Assembly (NCBI RefSeq): GCF_032335695.1
Contig: NZ_JACTOJ010000057.1
Coordinates: 1-7,742 of the forward strand
Source of the DNA: JACTOJ01 sp032335695
GTDB lineage: Bacteria; Bacillota; Clostridia; Clostridiales; Clostridiaceae
Direction of reading: 5' to 3'
DNA: 7,742 nt
The stretch's first letter is position 1. Each line of letters starts with the position of its first letter. The notes under the pieces are model-generated. The model had not been told where the DNA came from and made no database searches. It worked only from the letters and a program-made list of their open reading frames with translations. Position numbers and translations under genes: made by a program. Below, one piece after another: positions 7,089 through 7,742 of this stretch.

Positions 7089-7556
7089 ATGAAGTACTTT
7101 ACAATGGAATTATTATATCCATCATATAATAATATGACAGACCAAGAATATGAAACTAACGACAAAATTTGGATGGATAATCTGACTACTTATTGGAAGA
7201 AGTTTGGAGAATACGAAAATAGATTGCCAATTCGTTTTGTAAAAGAATACCGTAAACATGCATTTCATGATTATAGTATAAATTCAATAAATTATTATAA
7301 TAATGGGACTAAGAGAATTGATAGCAGTAATGTTGAATTAAAAATTAGTTTTGATAATAATAAATTTCTAATAAGATATATTGGAGTAACAGCATATAAT
7401 ATATGCGCGAATAATCTTAACAATATTAGTGAATGTGCTTTTTTATATAGTGAGATACTGCAAGTAGATGATAAGAAAATGTCTCATGAGATAATATTTG
7501 AAGGTAAGAATACAGCTTACATTGAATTTAAAAAAATTATGTTTAAAAGATTATAA
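7089..7556 (+). CDS. Putative immunity protein for the RHS C-terminal toxin
   Basis: A 155-codon gene beginning MKYFTMELLYPSY and ending at TAA (7554-7556). It has no signal peptide or membrane segment, so it should stay in the cytoplasm. Its place immediately downstream of a polymorphic toxin tip, its small size and its own strong ribosome site are the standard features of a cognate immunity gene, which would bind and neutralise the toxin. The MKYFT opening, followed by LPIRFVKEYRKHAFHDYSI and a late LYSEILQVDDKKMSHEIIF, reminds me of DUF4085-type proteins of Firmicutes; this is recalled, not searched. Base composition is very AT-rich (about 20% GC in 7261-7320 by hand count), lower than the RHS core, as is common for exchangeable toxin-immunity cassettes. 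Immunity function rests on context alone. Confidence 0.75.
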   Translation: MKYFTMELLYPSYNNMTDQEYETNDKIWMDNLTTYWKKFGEYENRLPIRFVKEYRKHAFHDYSINSINYYNNGTKRIDSSNVELKISFDNNKFLIRYIGVTAYNICANNLNNISECAFLYSEILQVDDKKMSHEIIFEGKNTAYIEFKKIMFKRL

Positions 7557-7569
7557 AATAAAATTGACA

Positions 7570-7620
7570 CAAAAGATTCCATCATATTTTTAAATATTGT
7601 GGAATCTTTTGTTGTTTATA
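7570..7620 (+). terminator. Rho-independent terminator after the toxin-immunity pair
   Basis: A perfect 12-base inverted repeat, CAAAAGATTCCA (7570-7581) and TGGAATCTTTTG (7600-7611), encloses an 18-base AT-rich loop that can itself pair further (7584-7589 with 7592-7597, probably only partly). It is followed by TTGTTTATA. It starts 13 bases after the immunity stop. The mirror strand is also T-rich past the stem, so it may work in both directions. Confidence 0.85.
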
Positions 7621-7669
7621 AGTAACCGCCCAAAATTCTCCGTATACAAATTTCTAATAAATTTTGATA

Positions 7670-7728
7670 AACTAAATCCAGTAGAAAGCATGTATCATCA
7701 CCGCTTCGCTATTGGATTTAAGCTAGTT
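7670..7728. repeat. Imperfect inverted repeat in the terminal intergenic stretch
   Basis: TAAATCCA (7673-7680) is mirrored by TGGATTTA (7713-7720). The pairing extends outward to AACT (7670-7673) against AGTT (7725-7728) if four unpaired bases are allowed on the right arm, and inward to GTA against TAT with one mismatch. The loop contains CCGCTTCGC, the only GC-rich patch nearby. No reading frame is visible in 7621-7742. It could be the edge of a small non-coding repeat element or part of a regulatory hairpin; the window ends too soon to say. Confidence 0.4.
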
Positions 7729-7742
7729 CTTTGAATTATGAA

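Noticed and set aside
7564..7592. A perfect TTGACA that could be a -35 box
   Set aside because: No good -10 box lies 16-18 bases downstream (the sequences there are runs of T), and the stretch overlaps the terminator stem. More likely chance in AT-rich DNA.

Overview
The window is AT-rich (hand counts of sample 60-base stretches run from about 18% to 43% GC) and favours codons such as AGA (Arg), ATA (Ile) and TTA (Leu). This, the spaced AGGAG ribosome site and the protein families present point to a low-GC Gram-positive bacterium, most likely Clostridium or a close relative. I cannot name the species from the sequence alone.

Almost the whole window (2-7063) is one reading frame: the 3' part of a giant RHS/YD-repeat surface or secreted protein of the WapA/polymorphic-toxin type. 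The frame is open to the left edge, so the true start, and any signal peptide or wall-anchoring region, lie outside the window. The 2353 visible codons read in order: a beta-rich pre-region ending in a YPVTIDPP motif; a DNRLRE-type domain (about 422-889); an RHS N-terminal region; a first YD-repeat group; two tandem copies of a roughly 105-residue beta module with a DYWSD...YPDDLP signature (1811-2134 and 2222-2542); two carbohydrate-binding-module-like domains (2753-3238 and 3239-3712); a long YD-repeat group; an insertion of discoidin (F5/8 type C) sequence in the unusual order C-half, complete domain, N-half (4799-5626); a more GC-rich YD group leading into the RHS-associated core (ends about 6589); and a variable C-terminal tip of about 157 residues (6590-7060), which should be the toxin payload.

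Twenty-five bases after the toxin stop, behind a good ribosome site, is a 155-codon gene (7089-7556). Its position and lack of a secretion signal make it the probable cognate immunity protein. A strong hairpin followed by T-rich sequence (7570-7620) ends the transcription unit. The remaining 120 bases hold no gene; the only structure seen is an imperfect inverted repeat (7670-7728).

The working model is a contact-dependent or released toxin carrier: a long beta shell decorated with several sugar-binding modules delivers the C-terminal toxin to competitors, and the small downstream gene protects the producer. Neither the toxin tip nor the immunity protein can be given a biochemical activity from sequence reading alone; they are the least described part of the window.
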